64,000 nt of DNA from Polydactylus sextarius. Lineage: Eukaryota > Chordata > Actinopteri > Polynemidae. The stretch covers positions 5,635,001 through 5,699,000 of the forward strand of contig CM028919.1 in NCBI GenBank assembly GCA_016801845.1. Direction: 5' to 3'. The translations under genes were made by a program, and so were the position numbers. This document shows, piece by piece, positions 12,101 to 25,700 of the stretch. The first letter of the stretch is position 1, and every line of letters begins with the position of its first letter. The notes under the pieces were generated by a model. The model searched no databases and was not told where the DNA came from. It was given only the letters and a program-made list of their open reading frames with translations.

Positions 12101-15100
12101 ATTGTTTTATAGATATTAGTGAAGAAATAATCATATAATACAAAATTATACTTTTACTATAAATTATAGAGTAAGATAGGTCAGGTTATGTATTAGTGTG
12201 CAGAGAATATATTACATAATATTTTGTATTTGCTATTTTTATGCCTCCACATTGGTGATTGGTGATTACTATTCTTTCTGTCTGTTCGTGTTTCTTATAA
12301 ATCTGATGATGTCTCTAGACTCTGTTAAGCAAATCTTTGCATCATCAATCAAAGATTAGAACATGTTAGGTCAGGAATGTCCAGAAGGAATTTCATGATG
12401 TCTGCCACAGATGAACTCAGTAGAACAGATTCGATTTTGGTGGCTAAAGATCACTATGATGATTGTGAGGGCAGATAAAATGTCTTGAAATGAAAATTTG
12501 ATGGCCACATTCTTACCAAAACTCCCCATCATCCCCCACTTCAAGGCATTCCTTACGATCTTGAGGACTCACAGTATGCCACAAAGGTGACCTGTAGAGA
12601 CAGATTGTAAGTGAAGGAAGAGGACAACAAAAATGTATTTTATTGATTGTTCTTAACATTATTTTTCATTTTTGTAATATGCTGCACATACATACTTGAA
12701 GAGGTCACAACAGTATAACTTGTTTTATCAACTTCACATTTTCAAGCCATATACCACCATATACTAAATCTATGGACAAACTACATTATTGCCTCAACAG
12801 TTTTCCAAAATCCTCTCTAAAATCTGGCGTTATTATAAGTATTATGTCTTAACAGTTGACATTTAACACTCATCAAAACATGTCAAATGGTTGACTTCCC
12901 AAACTCATTGATCCCATTTCATTGAACTGGCATATCCAGTTTATAATAGTGCTATTATTATGAGACAACTACAGCTTCTTGTGGTGTACCAAATGCCCTC
13001 ACCTGATCAAAGATAACTTACAAGCATGGACATGGTTCACATGGCATTAACAAAAGCAAACACAACTTGTTGTGACAGTGAAGACAATATAATGTCCTAT
13101 TTTACCATGGAAAAATATTCTTGGCAGCAAATTTTGCTGCAAATTAATTTTTATTGGTTGTCCGTACCCATCACTCCAGTCTCCATTCCACTCTTTTTGC
13201 CCCCAGGGGTTCCACAAACGCACCAGGTTCACGATTTGCCCTTGGCTCATCAACTGATGGATCACCAGAGAAAATTATTAGTTATTTACATACATGGTAT
13301 TGTTCCATAGTTTTTAATGTCCTTGAAGAAAATGAAACAGATATACCTGTTTCACACCTGTGACAGTATAGGCATGGCCTTGAACCAATCCATTGGGTAA
13401 TACAGTGTTGGCAGAGGTCTCCTGCAAGATAAAGGTATATTTTGTCATCACCAAACGTTTTGTTCTGGTGCAACACAAAATAACAACTTGATAAATTTAA
13501 TTAATTGAAAACAAACTTTAATTTGTCTGCATTGTTGATCACTGAACTGACAACAGAGGATTTCGTATTCAGTTAAGATTCTAAAATATACAAGATTTCA
13601 TCAACATGAAATAAAAACATATGTCTTCTCCCAAGGAAGATCCTAAATACTTTACTTTTAATACGATCTGAAAACGCATACAACGTATAATATTTGTATG
13701 TTTGATGTAAATTTGTCAAGGTTGCATGACGGTTGTTGAATGGATGGTTGCATATCAAAGGACGTCTAAAGCTGTGGTACCAAGTTTAAAATGTCTCATA
13801 GTTGTAAGACCATTGCCAGAGTACTACCTGTGATCCATTTCATCTGCGCTTAATTGCCTGTGTCATGTGACCCCATTGTCCTGTAAAACATGCTTCTTAA
13901 CCAGCTCATGGCTTAGACTTTGTTGTACCTTATTTTGAGCTAGACCCTGCCAAGACCAAAGTATTTGTACTATCTACCAAGTTTGACCATGCCAAGATCT
14001 ATGCCTTTGTTCCTTTGTTCTCGCATTTGATAAACCTCATCAGCATTTGGGGTTCACAGCTCGGCTGTAACAATTTCACGACATCAACATCCTCCAAAGA
14101 TTTTTACAATAAGCACTTTATAGCACGAAATGTATGCCTTAGTACCACAAACTATACAAACAAAGATCAAATAGATCTGTAATAATAAAGTAAATTACAT
14201 TTAAAAGAACAAATGCTCAAACAATTTATAGTATATTTGTTTCTAATAATATTGTGTAATGATGAAACACAACCCCCAAAGTTCCCCATTGTTTAATCCT
14301 GTTTTGAGAGAGATTTTATTCACAAAGAATTTTCAGTTCAAAAAGAATACCTATTGCCCTGTACTGTAACATCAAAGGCAGCATGTACACAATTTGATTT
14401 CCGCATTTCTTCCACTTGAGTTATTGAGCCTTGGCACTCTCTGCTACCATTGACCATGAGGTTCAGCTGACAATTACATGAATTATGGCACATCAGGAAG
14501 ATCTGGATAAGGGCCTTTCTGTGTGGATTTTGCCTGCATGGGTTATCTTGGACCAGTCTGGATACCAGAGTGAGTGTACCCTCTTGCCTCTTGCCCCTTG
14601 CTGGAACTGGCTCCAGCCCACCTCAGCTATAGCATATGGTTGGATAGATGCCATAATAATGTAATTATGTCTCCTGCTAAGACTAACGGCTAAACATTGC
14701 TCTGTTTATCGCTTACATCCCATCTAGACAAAAGCTAAATTCTAACACCCTTAAGTTTTGAAAAGCATAGCTTTGAAGGTTTTTTGTTGTGGATTTGTAC
14801 TTACTCCCTGAGGTGTACCACAACCCATCAGGGACCTGGATTGGCCAGCTCTTAACATTAGCTCCCACAGGTCTGGAGGAGGATCTGACAGCTGGATGCA
14901 AATGTGGACACCACCAGTGAAGTCCACCAAAGCCTCAGCAGGAGTTCCAGCATTCATGTCTGCATAGGAACCACACACCCTGGCGAAGGGTGTGAAAGAG
15001 TTTTATAAAGACTTTCTCAAAATAAGACCATTCTCACTCTGAGAAAGCACATTTTATCAATAAGTTACAATGTAATGTTTTTTTCCATACTTGGCATAGG

Positions 15101-16367
15101 CTTTCTCCAACAAAGCAGGCCAGAACTCAGTTGGATCCTTGGAGTGGACAAAGATTAGCCTGCCATTGATTGTTGGTAGCTTGTCATCTATGACAACATC
15201 CACCCATCTTCCAAACCTCCAGAACTGAATAGAGATAAAAGAAAGAATATTAAGAGAATTATAACAAAAAGAGATATGTACCACTTAACAGAACCTGGTT
15301 ATGAGAAAATGCTGTTGGCAACTGTGGCTAGTTTACCCTGAAATGGAACAGCCCACAGTACTCCTCATCAAATGTTTGGTCATGAGGAACAACTTGCTTA
15401 AGGATGGAAGTTTGGAATGTCAGAGCTCCAATAGATGCAAGAAACCAGCAGTTTCCTGAGTAAAAAGGATCATTTGGGTCATTAAGTTGTCATAACACAG
15501 TGCTATACAGATAAGACAACAGCTGTGTAGACAAGTATACAGTTTAGTAACAATCAGACAGGAGGCAGAAAAGACCATATGGTTTTGATAGCTTCTCTCT
15601 GGATTTTTCAATATTTAGAGATAGCTAGTCATTCCTTTTATTTCTTAGACATTTATTTCGCTCAAAATATTGTACGGAAAGTCATTAAATTAAATCTTTG
15701 ACACAGACAACTATTTCATTATTAGTTAAATGTAATTTCAAATGTAGATGCCATCCTAATAGTACAAATGTTCTGTATAAATCAATACAGAAAAAGATGT
15801 TATGTATTATGATGTTATGTATTAAAAAAGAATAACGCCATTTCCTTACCAACAATGCCTTGACCAAAGTCAAACCTCGAGATCCCATCAACAACAAAAT
15901 ATGGATTGGGAACAAGTTTCTAAAACACAGGAATGGTTGACAACACAACACTTGTTAAAGCATTAATATTATAACTACTCTGACCTGTTTATACTACAAA
16001 GTTACCATTGTAGCTGTGACCAGCAGACAGTATTTTATTCATACATTTCATGTTGAGCTGGTTGATGGTGACAACTTGCATGTTTATTTAACTATCTTTT
16101 AACTAACTTTTCAGTCACTAAAACACTCACTGATGGTCTCATCCACTGAACACGGGTCAGGTCAGAGGGTGACAATATCCCTTCGCCAATTGACCTCTTG
16201 TCAGGAGGGAACATGTCATCAATGTACCTCACCCGACGGACGATGCAGTATTGTTTCAGCTGCTGGAAGTCTTGGTTGAGGAATTTTGTTGGGTTGTCGA
16301 TGGTCCCATAACCATCTTTCTGATGACGTGCATTGATGATGTTCATACACACACCTGGGGCAGGCAT
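6124..16367 (-). CDS. Classical calpain cysteine protease, tandem copy A (713 aa)
   Basis: Calcium-dependent cytosolic thiol protease. Coding exons from the 5' end: 16131-16367, 15850-15919, 15337-15455, 15091-15224, 14805-14979, 13347-13421, 13168-13253, 12517-12591, 11744-11904, 11041-11210, 10891-10902, 10592-10800, 10293-10380, 10142-10207, 9790-9847, 9631-9692, 9344-9412, 9157-9235, 7960-8076, 6269-6321, 6124-6150. They total 2142 nt in frame, and many sizes (70, 119, 134, 86, 75, 161, 170, 12, 209, 58, 69, 79, 117) match known calpain genes. The triad is intact: Cys105 (GNCWF), His261 (GHAYT), Asn285 (WNPWG). A C2-like domain follows (about 360-515), then a linker with a histidine-rich insert, then a penta-EF-hand domain (about 555-713) with good loops DTSITGKLNSEE and DVSKTGTLSLSE. 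The start ATG follows a 3' splice site (exon begins about 16385). The next gene upstream is its paralogue. Which calpain number it corresponds to is unresolved; CAPN1/2/9/14-like all fit. Confidence 0.93.
6720..7090. repeat. Possible degraded interspersed repeat in last large calpain A intron
   Basis: Intron sequence rich in C/T with 'ttccctcctgtttggttgc'-like wording that resembles dispersed fish repeats. An open frame at 6850-7086 has no recognisable protein. The family is not identified. Confidence 0.2.
10308..10362 (-). repeat. 12-bp coding tandem repeat (His-rich linker of calpain A)
   Basis: On the + strand the unit 'ttcatgtccatg' recurs with variants through exon 13 of calpain A. On the coding strand it gives alternating His with Gly/Glu (GHSHEHGNKHGHEHGHEHK). 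The repeat keeps frame because its unit is 12 bases. The corresponding exon of calpain B (22739-22778) lacks it. Confidence 0.85.
13860..14080. repeat. Possible degraded retroelement piece in calpain A intron 5
   Basis: Sequence around 'ttctcgcatttgataaacctc' resembles wording seen in dispersed fish retroelement remnants. No frame survives. Family unknown; this is a weak call from memory of similar repeats. Confidence 0.25.
14478..14655 (+). repeat. Degraded copy of a common fish interspersed repeat
   Basis: Contains 'ggcctttctgtgtgga', 'ctggctccagcccacctcag' and a terminal 'ggttggatagatg', the same word order as the better copy at 20780-21116. It lies in the intron between calpain A exons 5 and 6. 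Confidence 0.55.
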
Positions 16368-17119
16368 TGTTGCAGTGGTTGAGCTCTGTCGAGAGAACAA
16401 ATATTTTGTACACAAAGAAGCATAATCGACTAGAGAAAATTTGAAAGAGAAAGTAGTATACATTTTCAATTTCGTATTATGTTGTGAGAAAATGGTTGAA
16501 TAATTTTAAATAATATTTCCTGAGTTTTTTGGTTAAGGAATTATTTTTCTCAACACACCAGTTTGCATTGACTATCACCATTAAATGGTTCAAGTCATGT
16601 CTTAAACACAACAACTGCTTCATAACAAGTGACAATTGTGTATCTGAGCTTGTGTATCTGTGCACATAATGTTTTGGGTTCCCAAGGGCTCAGTCTTCTT
16701 TTTTATAACAATTACATACATTCATAATTTATGAAATTATAATATCAACTATCGGTACCATACCACATACCATAATTTACCTTATTCTGACATCTATAGA
16801 CTATATTTTTATTGATGTTTCCTGCAACAGAATTGAACAAGTAAATAGTTAGATTTGCCTCACATTTCTTCAGTTAAATACCGGCAAAAGTAAAATAGCT
16901 TTCTACTCTGTCTCTAAAATAGTTAGTGCCCAGACAGCCACGTCAAATCATTTATAAAATCTGCCATTTTGAGACCATAGCAAGAACCAGGGGAATCGTG
17001 TTCAGACAGGACTGATACCTGCTTCACGTCATTCACTTATCTCCAGCAGATTAGATGCTCTCAGACCTAAAAAAAATGCGGGTCTGCTGGAGACACCTCC
17101 AGCACATCCAGAAAGACCA

Positions 17120-17640
17120 AGAGAAATGCACACATGATACCAAATCTTAGTTCTCTACACTAGCTTCCAGTGAAATAGGCAGAAAATTGTGTTTAAAATA
17201 CTTTTGTTTGTCAATTAATCTTTTAGTTGTATCCTACATCTATGTGCAACTAAATAGCAGCAGTACATAGGTTTTCCTAGTAAACTTTTTTTAATTTAAC
17301 TTTATTAATGACGGCAGATCTGCAAGAAAAAAAATTCAAATTTCTGAGCTTTTCATGAACCATGGACCTTTTATGAACCTCAAATGCTTTGAGTGCCTAA
17401 ATATGACAGTTAAAAGGTTTAAGTGCATATGGTGATACAACATCTAATATTTATTGTGAAAATTTGTCAGTATATATCTTTGACCATATAACCCATCTCA
17501 GGTCATTAGGTATAGACTGAATGTTCCCAGGGGGCCAAATTAAACATGGAGAAGCAATATTTAGTTACTGAGCACCACAGATCTGGGACCAGCCCCTGGA
17601 GGGTATTTGTCCTGCACCGACAATGGCTATTTTAGGTATT
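17120..17640 (+). mobile_element. LINE-like 3' remnant in calpain A leader intron
   Basis: Blocks such as 'ctacactagcttccagtg', 'ccatataacccatctcagg', 'aaacatggagaagcaatatt' and 'actgagcaccacagatctgg' follow the order seen at the 3' end of degraded fish non-LTR retrotransposon copies (C-terminal reverse transcriptase region and its 3' tail). There are many stops and gaps, so it is long inactive. Lineage (L2/RTE-like) is not resolved. Confidence 0.5.
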
Positions 17641-18155
17641 TAATGCTGCTTTCCTTTATTTTATTGTTCATTCATCTACAATAACCTTCTGTTTTTGTCG
17701 AAGAAGAAAATTGATGTCTACAAATAGATTGTGCATAATTGTACAAAAGTCACAACATAACAACAAAAGACACAGAGATTTAGTTTCCTGGTAATCTGCC
17801 AGCAGATTCAACTGTACTCACACACTTTTTTTTTCAGTTTTTCTCACTTGTTTTTCTCAGTAATGGCCTAGTACCAAACTGTTTCACTTTGACCATCACA
17901 GAAATGGCAGGTACACATGAAAAAATGATTTCAGAGCTTTGACATGAACCCAACACAAGCAGAAGAAGAGAAAGCAGTTCTGCAGGTTTCAGTAAAATAA
18001 AGACATCAACAAGGCAAGAGAGTCTGCCAGCATCATTCTCAATGTCTCAAATGGAATATAAAATGCTTAACAGAAACTGGGGATCCAACCCTAAAAGACA
18101 AAACAAGCTGTCTAATTGTAAAATATTTATGTCATGTATAGATGGTAAATCTTAC

Positions 18156-18200
18156 CGCACTCGCTACAGAGAGAAAGTGTTGAGTTCAGGAGGCTCAGCA
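18156..18200 (-). other. Non-coding leader exon of calpain A (3' border 18156, 5' end estimated)
   Basis: A good 5' splice site (CG|GTAAGATTTACC on the minus strand) ends at 18156, about 70 bases downstream of a TATA box. It would splice to the 3' splice site near 16385 just before the ATG exon. Calpain B has the same arrangement. The 5' end is inferred from TATA spacing. Confidence 0.55.
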
Positions 18201-18225
18201 AGTTTGAGTGAAGAAACTCCCGTTG

Positions 18226-18255
18226 TTATATAATGCTTTGCAAATGCCTCAAGGC
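18226..18255 (-). promoter_or_regulatory. Calpain A core promoter: TATA box and GCC-N4-GGC element
   Basis: On the minus strand GCCTTGAGGC (18246-18255) is followed by TATATAA (18226-18232). The same order and similar flanking bases occur before calpain B. The GCC...GGC element is AP-2-like. The transcription start is expected near 18200. Confidence 0.5.
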
Positions 18256-19084
18256 ACATGCAGGTCTATAATGACCTATTATACCTTGCCTTTTTCAACA
18301 CTTCTTTTCCCACCTGTGAACTGAAGTCACGCAACCTGTGTTCTCTATTCAGACATGCACAGGCAGATAAATCTTACGTGGAGAAATAGTAGTAGTAACA
18401 GAGAGGGAGCGGGCAAAGGGTAATTTTGTCTTTGCACATGAAGACACAAAAGTCACCTCATGACTGTTGTGCTGTACTGACTGATACTAATTTCCTTGTG
18501 TATTGTGGTGGGTGGACTGTATCTGACTGTAGGCTGCATGAGATTAACTGACAGGCAGACACTGACATGAACATTTACATATTAGTGTGTGGCTGTTACA
18601 TCATCTGATATGTGAAACTGCACATGAAACTGTAAGTCTTGGAGGATAAAACACAGAGAGAGCATACAAATATTACACAGTAAGGCACATCCCACTCCAC
18701 ACTGAGTCTGTCTTTGGCCAGTAAAAATAATAATAATATTACTCCAGTAAAACACAGCACACCAGAGAACAATTTGAAATTAAAGCAAAGTGTGTAGTTT
18801 TATGTATTTTTTGTGTTTCTATGTGTTTTACAACTACTAACTGATCTCTTCCCTGTATATTAGATGGGAATTGCTCATATCGTGCATGAAAAATAGGCGA
18901 CATACCACAACACATAAATAAATTGAACAGAAAGCAAATAAGGTTGAGTCAGTCAAACAGTTTCTTAATTTTGTTGCTATAGGTCTGGACATACAACAGT
19001 TATAAGTGCTTTAAGAAGGGTTCTGAAAAGTCAAGCAACAAAGGTGGTAACAAGGTCACACTGCCCCCTGATGGTGCAGCACAT

Positions 19085-19115
<31 letters not shown>

Positions 19116-19118
19116 CAT
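19085..19118. repeat. (CA)n microsatellite
   Basis: CA dinucleotide run with one interruption (CG) between the two calpain genes. Confidence 0.9.
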
Positions 19119-19381
19119 TTAGTTTTACACTGTAAAATTTTGATTGTGGGAGTGTCCCTCCCAAGAGAAAATGAATTGCCTGGCAGTAATAACAATAGCA
19201 TGTGTTAGGGTTATTATCAGTATAACAATATGTAATTCACATAAGAAAGATAAAGATGACATTCAGTGAAGGTGTTCGGTGTGAATCAAACCAAACCTTT
19301 TTTTAAATGACTATTGATGGTTTGACATATTTTTTGTGGTTAAAATGATCATACAAAGGTGATATGTATTTATGTAATGGA

Positions 19382-19387
19382 TTTATT
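19382..19387 (-). promoter_or_regulatory. Candidate polyadenylation signal of calpain B
   Basis: Minus-strand AATAAA about 340 bases past the calpain B stop. A nearer variant ATTAAA (19563-19568, minus) is an alternative. Confidence 0.3.
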
Positions 19388-19611
19388 TTGTAAAGCACAG
19401 AGTTCATCAGCATATATAGTCATTTTTCAGAGACATTTTAACATGAAGATTGAAATAAGTTCCCTCTCCCAATCAAACTTAAAGATATAAAAATATTATT
19501 CACAGTTTTTTTTTTTTTTTTTATCACAGTCATGGTTTCAGTACAATGGCAAGGAAATTACCTTTAATTACAGTCTGTACTGTTTAATAGTTAATTTGGA
19601 GAGGTTTTAAA

Positions 19612-19657
19612 AGTCAAAAAAGTCAAAAAAAGTCAAAAAAGTCAAAAAGTCAAAAAA
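19612..19657. repeat. Short minisatellite, unit about 8-9 bases (GTCAAAAA)
   Basis: Five imperfect copies of GTC followed by 5-7 A's, in the likely 3' UTR of calpain B. Confidence 0.85.
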
Positions 19658-19722
19658 GCATCCTGTTGTAAAATCTGGTCCTGTAATTCCAGCTCCATTG
19701 TGCAGGTTAACTCCCTGCTGAG

Positions 19723-22700
19723 TTAAGTGTACATTGAAACACACATCCACTAAAATATAGGAAAGAGACAATGTTGTTAATCATTTGTGTCATTTTACCA
19801 CACAATGTTTGGTTTATTTCAACAGAAGTTATGAGGTTGAACTAAAGACAAAAGGAAAACTTTTCTTTACCTCTGACTCTCGCAGATTCATAACTTTTCC
19901 ATCAGACAGTTGTTTGAAGATTTCTGTTGGGCAGAAACAGTATCACCAAAACTGCAGAAGAACTTGAAGTCTCTCAAATACGAGGGCATATATTTTCAAT
20001 TTTCAATTTCTTTCAAAATGTTATCTATTATCATCACTTATCTCTATTGATTGGACTTACTTTTCATGCAGTCCAAACGAAGGATGAGACTAATGAAGCT
20101 CTCCAGTGTCATGTGTCCAGAGGTGGCACCGTAACGCAGAGCCATCAAATTCAGCATGTCATCGCTGACCTTCATTCCTGGAAAACATGCACAGGTAATA
20201 CAGAGCAGTAATACAGAATGACCTTTACCCCTGTAACATCTTGTTGTGATATCATATACTTTTAACAAGCGTGTGGTTAGCCACAAATTGGCAACACCAT
20301 CAAACACACACACACGTTTGACCTCGTTTAGACACAAAACAAACTTACAACCAACAAAAGTAACAGTGACCTTGAACTAAGTCTAATCTCGTCCAAGTGA
20401 ATGCTTGTGTCCATTTTTTTTTTTTTTTTTTTAGATACTGTGTTTACAAAAATGGGAAATAATCCAAACTTGTAATGTCTTTGACCATATCTGTTGCTGG
20501 CAACAACAACAAAAAAAAATGTCTTTACTAGAACTGATCAGTGAAATGATCAGTGATTCTTTTTTTCTTTTTTTTTTGGCCACTTGGAAATTGAAACTGT
20601 GCTGACTTGCTATTTTTGGCAACAATTTTTCAAATACGCCATGAGTTTTACATATTGACCTTATGTGACCACAATTTATCAGACCAAACACAGGTGATAT
20701 TTAGGTCCGCTGCAAATTCAATGGTCTTGGGTTGCAGTAATCGCAAATCACAATTAATAAGAAAATAAGAAAAAGAAAACAGTTCGGGGGCAGCACGGCA
20801 GCACAGGACCTTCTTGCTGTGAGGCAACAGCACTAACCCTTGTGCCGCTGTGCTGTTGCCTCACAGCAAGAAGGTCCTGGGTTTGACCCCCAGGTCAGGC
20901 ACAGGGTCTTGCTATGGAGTTTGCATGTTTCATCCAGGAGCTTTCCTCCTACTGCCAAAAACATGCATGCATTGGGAACAGGTGAATTGAACATGCTAAA
21001 TTGCCCATTGGTGTGGATGTGAGTCCGAATGGTTGTTTGTCTGTATATGTGACCCTGCCCTCATCCCCCACCCCCCCACCGAGTACGGGATAAAAGGGTA
21101 GAGAATGGATGGATGGAAAGAAAACAGTTTAATTGATTTAGTTTATTTATACTCAAGAGAATGAATGAATCCAAAGCTGGCCTACCTGAAGCTAAAAATG
21201 CATTCCTCAGTTCACTCAGTGACAATGTTCCTGTTCTCGAAACATCAGTGTGGAAGAAAACTTCCTGTAAAAGAAGAAAAAATCCAATCTGTTATGATCC
21301 ACTTCCATATCAACTTTATGTCTCCTTTATATTCTCCTTTTTATTTCCTTAATGGTGGCATAAATGGGCTGCTGTAAAAAAAAAAAAAAAAAGTTCTCTC
21401 TGCCTGATTTATACTAGACTGGATCCATTTACCTTGTATGTGACAATCTTCTTCCACAGGCGGACAAACTCATCACTGTTGAGTTTGCCAGTGATTGATG
21501 ACTTTTTAAGTCAGCATTAAGGAAACAAAACTATTTAGCTTGAACTTTAAATCTGTGTAAGTTATGTCAGCAAAAGAGCATGCTGGTTTGATCCTATCTT
21601 AATGTTCATTCCTTTTAACACAGTTTTTTTATGCAAATACAACCAATGTGCAAGGTTTACTATCAACAACTGTATAGAGGAAAATGTGATCTAAATTGTG
21701 AAAATTACACAAAATGATAATGATCTTTTTTTTTTTTTTTCCAACAGGATACATCCATCAGAGCGACCATGCTGCGACAGGCATCAATGCTGAAGCCTCC
21801 AGATTTCAAATCCCCTAAATGAAACAGAAAACGGTCAGTAACATCACAATCTCACAAAGCAGTAAAAGAAGATTATTACAGTGTTTATCTTTATTTAGCT
21901 TTTATACTGTCGCTTGTAGAATTTGTCGGTCCAAACCTTTCAGGATGTTTTCATTGAGAAGCCTCTGGAGCTGCTCAGCATCCACCTCTTCATACTGGAA
22001 ATGAAAGGAAAACAGTATGATGGTATTATGGTTTGCACTGATTGTTAATCTTTTTCTTATATTGAGAAAAAATATCTGTGCATATTTCAACTTGATATGA
22101 CTAAGCATTTATTTGGAGTCAGCTGCTGGCTGTACATGTAGTGTACTTTTCATTTGGTTTCTTGTGCTTTCTTGAGATGTAGCATTCACAATGCAATCAT
22201 CTGCACCTCCTGAGGTCATAGTGACTTCAAACTTGGGTATTTGACCACCAAACTTGAATCTGTTAATCTCTGAGTCCAGATTAATATTTGAGCTATGTGA
22301 AATGATTCCTTCAAGGTGTTATTGAAATATCATGAAATCTAAGTTACACACAATCACCTGAAAACATAATAAAAATTACAGTCACCTTACACTTTGTTCA
22401 CCAAAATCTATGCCACAGATGTTACAGCATTAAACTCCAGGTACATGGTTAGATAAAGCAAATGAAGAAGATATTTTAAAGAACTACTCCAAGTCTGAAT
22501 TTGATTTAATTACTATAATTATGTAAGGTGAGACCCATCAGTGAGAAAATACCTTGTCTGAGTTCTGACGGAAGAACATTTTCTTGTTTTCATCATCCTG
22601 TTCATTTTTGATATTTTTGAACTGTGAATCACAAATAAAGGACATTTCAGCAAGTAGCAAAGCATTTTTCAAATAATAGTGGCAATTAAATACATTTAAG

Positions 22701-25700
22701 AACATATAACACCAGCAACACTGTTCAATCTAACGCACCACTTGAACTGGCTCCTGTTTCTGATCACCAGAATTTTCACTGTGAAGACAAACCACAAAAA
22801 GTTAGAGTCTTTATCTTTTTTCTTAGTGTAACTAACTACAAAACCACTACAGATTATGCAGATGCCAACTATTTTATTTTTTATTTTTTGGATAATTCTG
22901 CACCACTGTGTTTGTCATATTGGGTGGAGAATGTACACATACTAGCCATAGGCCTCTGCTTTGGAGTAGATGGTCAGGATGAAGGAGGCCGTCTCGTTGC
23001 AGCTGAAGGTGGACGGCACAATCAGGTACTCGCCAGGCTTCAGTATTAGGAACTCTGTCACGTCACGTGAATTCATGTAGGTTTTAGTTTGGCCAACAGG
23101 CATGTGATTGTTGAAGAAAGAGGCTGGGAACTTTCCTTTCTGTGTTGTATACTGTAATAACAAGTAAATATTTCAGAGCTGCAGTGTGGACAGATGGAGA
23201 GAATGTTCGTGTACAATTATTGAGATCAAATAGTTACGCACCTGCTTAGGCACCTTGATATCATCACAAACAAGCATACGGAGAGTTCATGTCAGGGACA
23301 AAAAGCAATAAAGTCAATTAATAATTGACAAATTTTCAGTTACAATAAAGATATCATATAAAGTCCAACAGCAGGAACCTCCTCTGCTAGCCAGGCGTTG
23401 TGTGGCCTACAAGAACTAGAAGACAATCTACTGTGTTTACTTTTATGTCAACGTCATTCAGATACTTTCCACATCTTCTGAGAGCATATCATGTCAATAA
23501 CAGTCAGAGGGAATGTAGAGCAATGTTTACTTCAAACACAGAGAATCCAATGTGGAGATTCTGGACCAGGCGTCGGTTCCTTTTATCAGGCTTTTGCATC
23601 AGAGACACCAGCACGTTTTTTTCACCAACTGTCTCCGGATGCTGACCACCAATCTTGATCCGATACTGTGGATTAGTCCAGAAACTGTCTGCAGGACAAA
23701 GACATAAATGTTTATTTTTGCCTACAAAGATAATAGATTGTAAAAATCATGTTGAATTCATTTGCATTATATGGCACAAACTCAACCAGTTGCTTAAGTT
23801 TTATTTTGTATTTGAATTACACTGGTGTTTGGATGTTAAATCCCGGCTGTGGTGTTTTGTCTTTAATCATTTTGCAGGTTACAACACTGAGCGTGTTTTA
23901 TTTTCCCTCTGCTAAAAAATTTCATTTTGTTTTTCTCATAAATTTACACAGCTTACAGGTCACACTAAAAGTAGTTTTTTGTTTGTTTGTTTGTTTGTTT
24001 ACAGTTTTTATATCTGTTTGTAAGTTATTATGAGGTAGAACAATTCTACATAATTCAATTCAACAATTCAATTAAAATGATCAAGTTCAGATATCCCTGA
24101 AGTACCTCTGTTATTCATGCATCCTCCAGCAGTGGTCCCTGCAACCCATCTGCCCGCAAACATAGAGGTCTTCCATTGACCAGAGGAGTTCACACCCAGG
24201 AAGTCTGGACTCAGGCCACAGATGTCAAGATCTGCGTAGTACTTGCAGAAATCCTTTAAAGTCATCCTGTCAAAACAAATAATTTAAAAAAATGTTATTT
24301 AGAATATAAAACCCAAAGCTGACAATGCAATCACAACAAACGCACCAGAGGTCATGAATTATAAAATATGTCTTGTTCTCTTGAAAATAGAAATGTACAG
24401 TATGTTTCTTTTTTATGGTTCATACATTTGATAGCTGTTATGCTTTACTATATAAATATAAATATAAAACAATTTGTATTTGTTGTTGTTGTGAAAAAAA
24501 CAGAAAAATATTGACAGTGACAGTTTTGTCCTCAGTTTTGACTAAACATTCTTACCAAAACTCTCCATCGTCACCCACTGCAAGGCACATGTCACGATCC
24601 TTAGTACTCACAGTTTGCCATAGAGGTGAGCTGGAAGGAAATTTGGAAGAGAAGAGACAACATTTTACTGTCTGCTGTGTTCAGCTGAAATGGCCCTGAG
24701 TACAAACAGTGCCTCTCAATTTTCTTCTCAACATATATGCAAATTCGGTTGGAATTTTCTGTGTAGGAAAATCTGTATTTTTTTCCTTGAAGGCAAAACC
24801 TCACACATGACTTTGTCCATAGAACTGGCAAAACCAGTTTAGAATGACCAGAGGGAGATTTTCAGAGGAAAACCTGACAGGTTTCTCATGTCCCTCGTCC
24901 ATCTGATCTTAAGCCTTCTCTCTTATCTACAGGAAAAAGTACAATTCTGAAAAGTACTTTACTTTTTACTAGGTATGGGTCACAATAATCTCAATAATAA
25001 TTCTCAATGAAATAAAATAATCTCAATATTTCTCCAACAGGAAATCACAGGCCTTGGAGTTGTCTGTGGGGGCCTTGTATTTCTTTGTATGACAGTCGGT
25101 GAGTGGGTCTTAATCTTACTTATCGCTCCAGTCTCCGTTCCACTCCTTTTTGCCCCATGGATTCCACAAACGCACCAGTTCTACATGTTGCCCTCGACTC
25201 ATCATCTGTCCATCAATCACCGCAAAAAAAAGGACAAAACAGTCACGTAACAGAAATGAAAAAGAGATTATTTCATAAATGCTTGAGCAGACACCTAAAA
25301 ACACGTATTTCCAAGTATTTCAAGTATTTCCATCATAATATTTACATAATATTTTCTTGATTAGTGCAGTCATATTACATTTGTATCTAATATCAAATTC
25401 AATGTTGCAACAATAGTAAAGCAACAGGGTGCAGGTTAATTCTTTACCTGTTTGACACCTGTGACAGTGTAGGCGTGACCTTGGACCAATCCATTGGTGA
25501 GTACAGTGTTGGCAGATGTCTCCTACAAGACAAGACAAAGAGATGAATCATTGCTGAACACTGATTAATCAGTGTTTTGCTGGAGGGAAGCTCCAAAATT
25601 CTCAAACATGTAGTCTTAAATGGTTTCACTCATGTTACATTTTTTAGCCCTGATTACATTAATACAATAGTACAATAGAGTGGTCATTCTATCTGGTATG

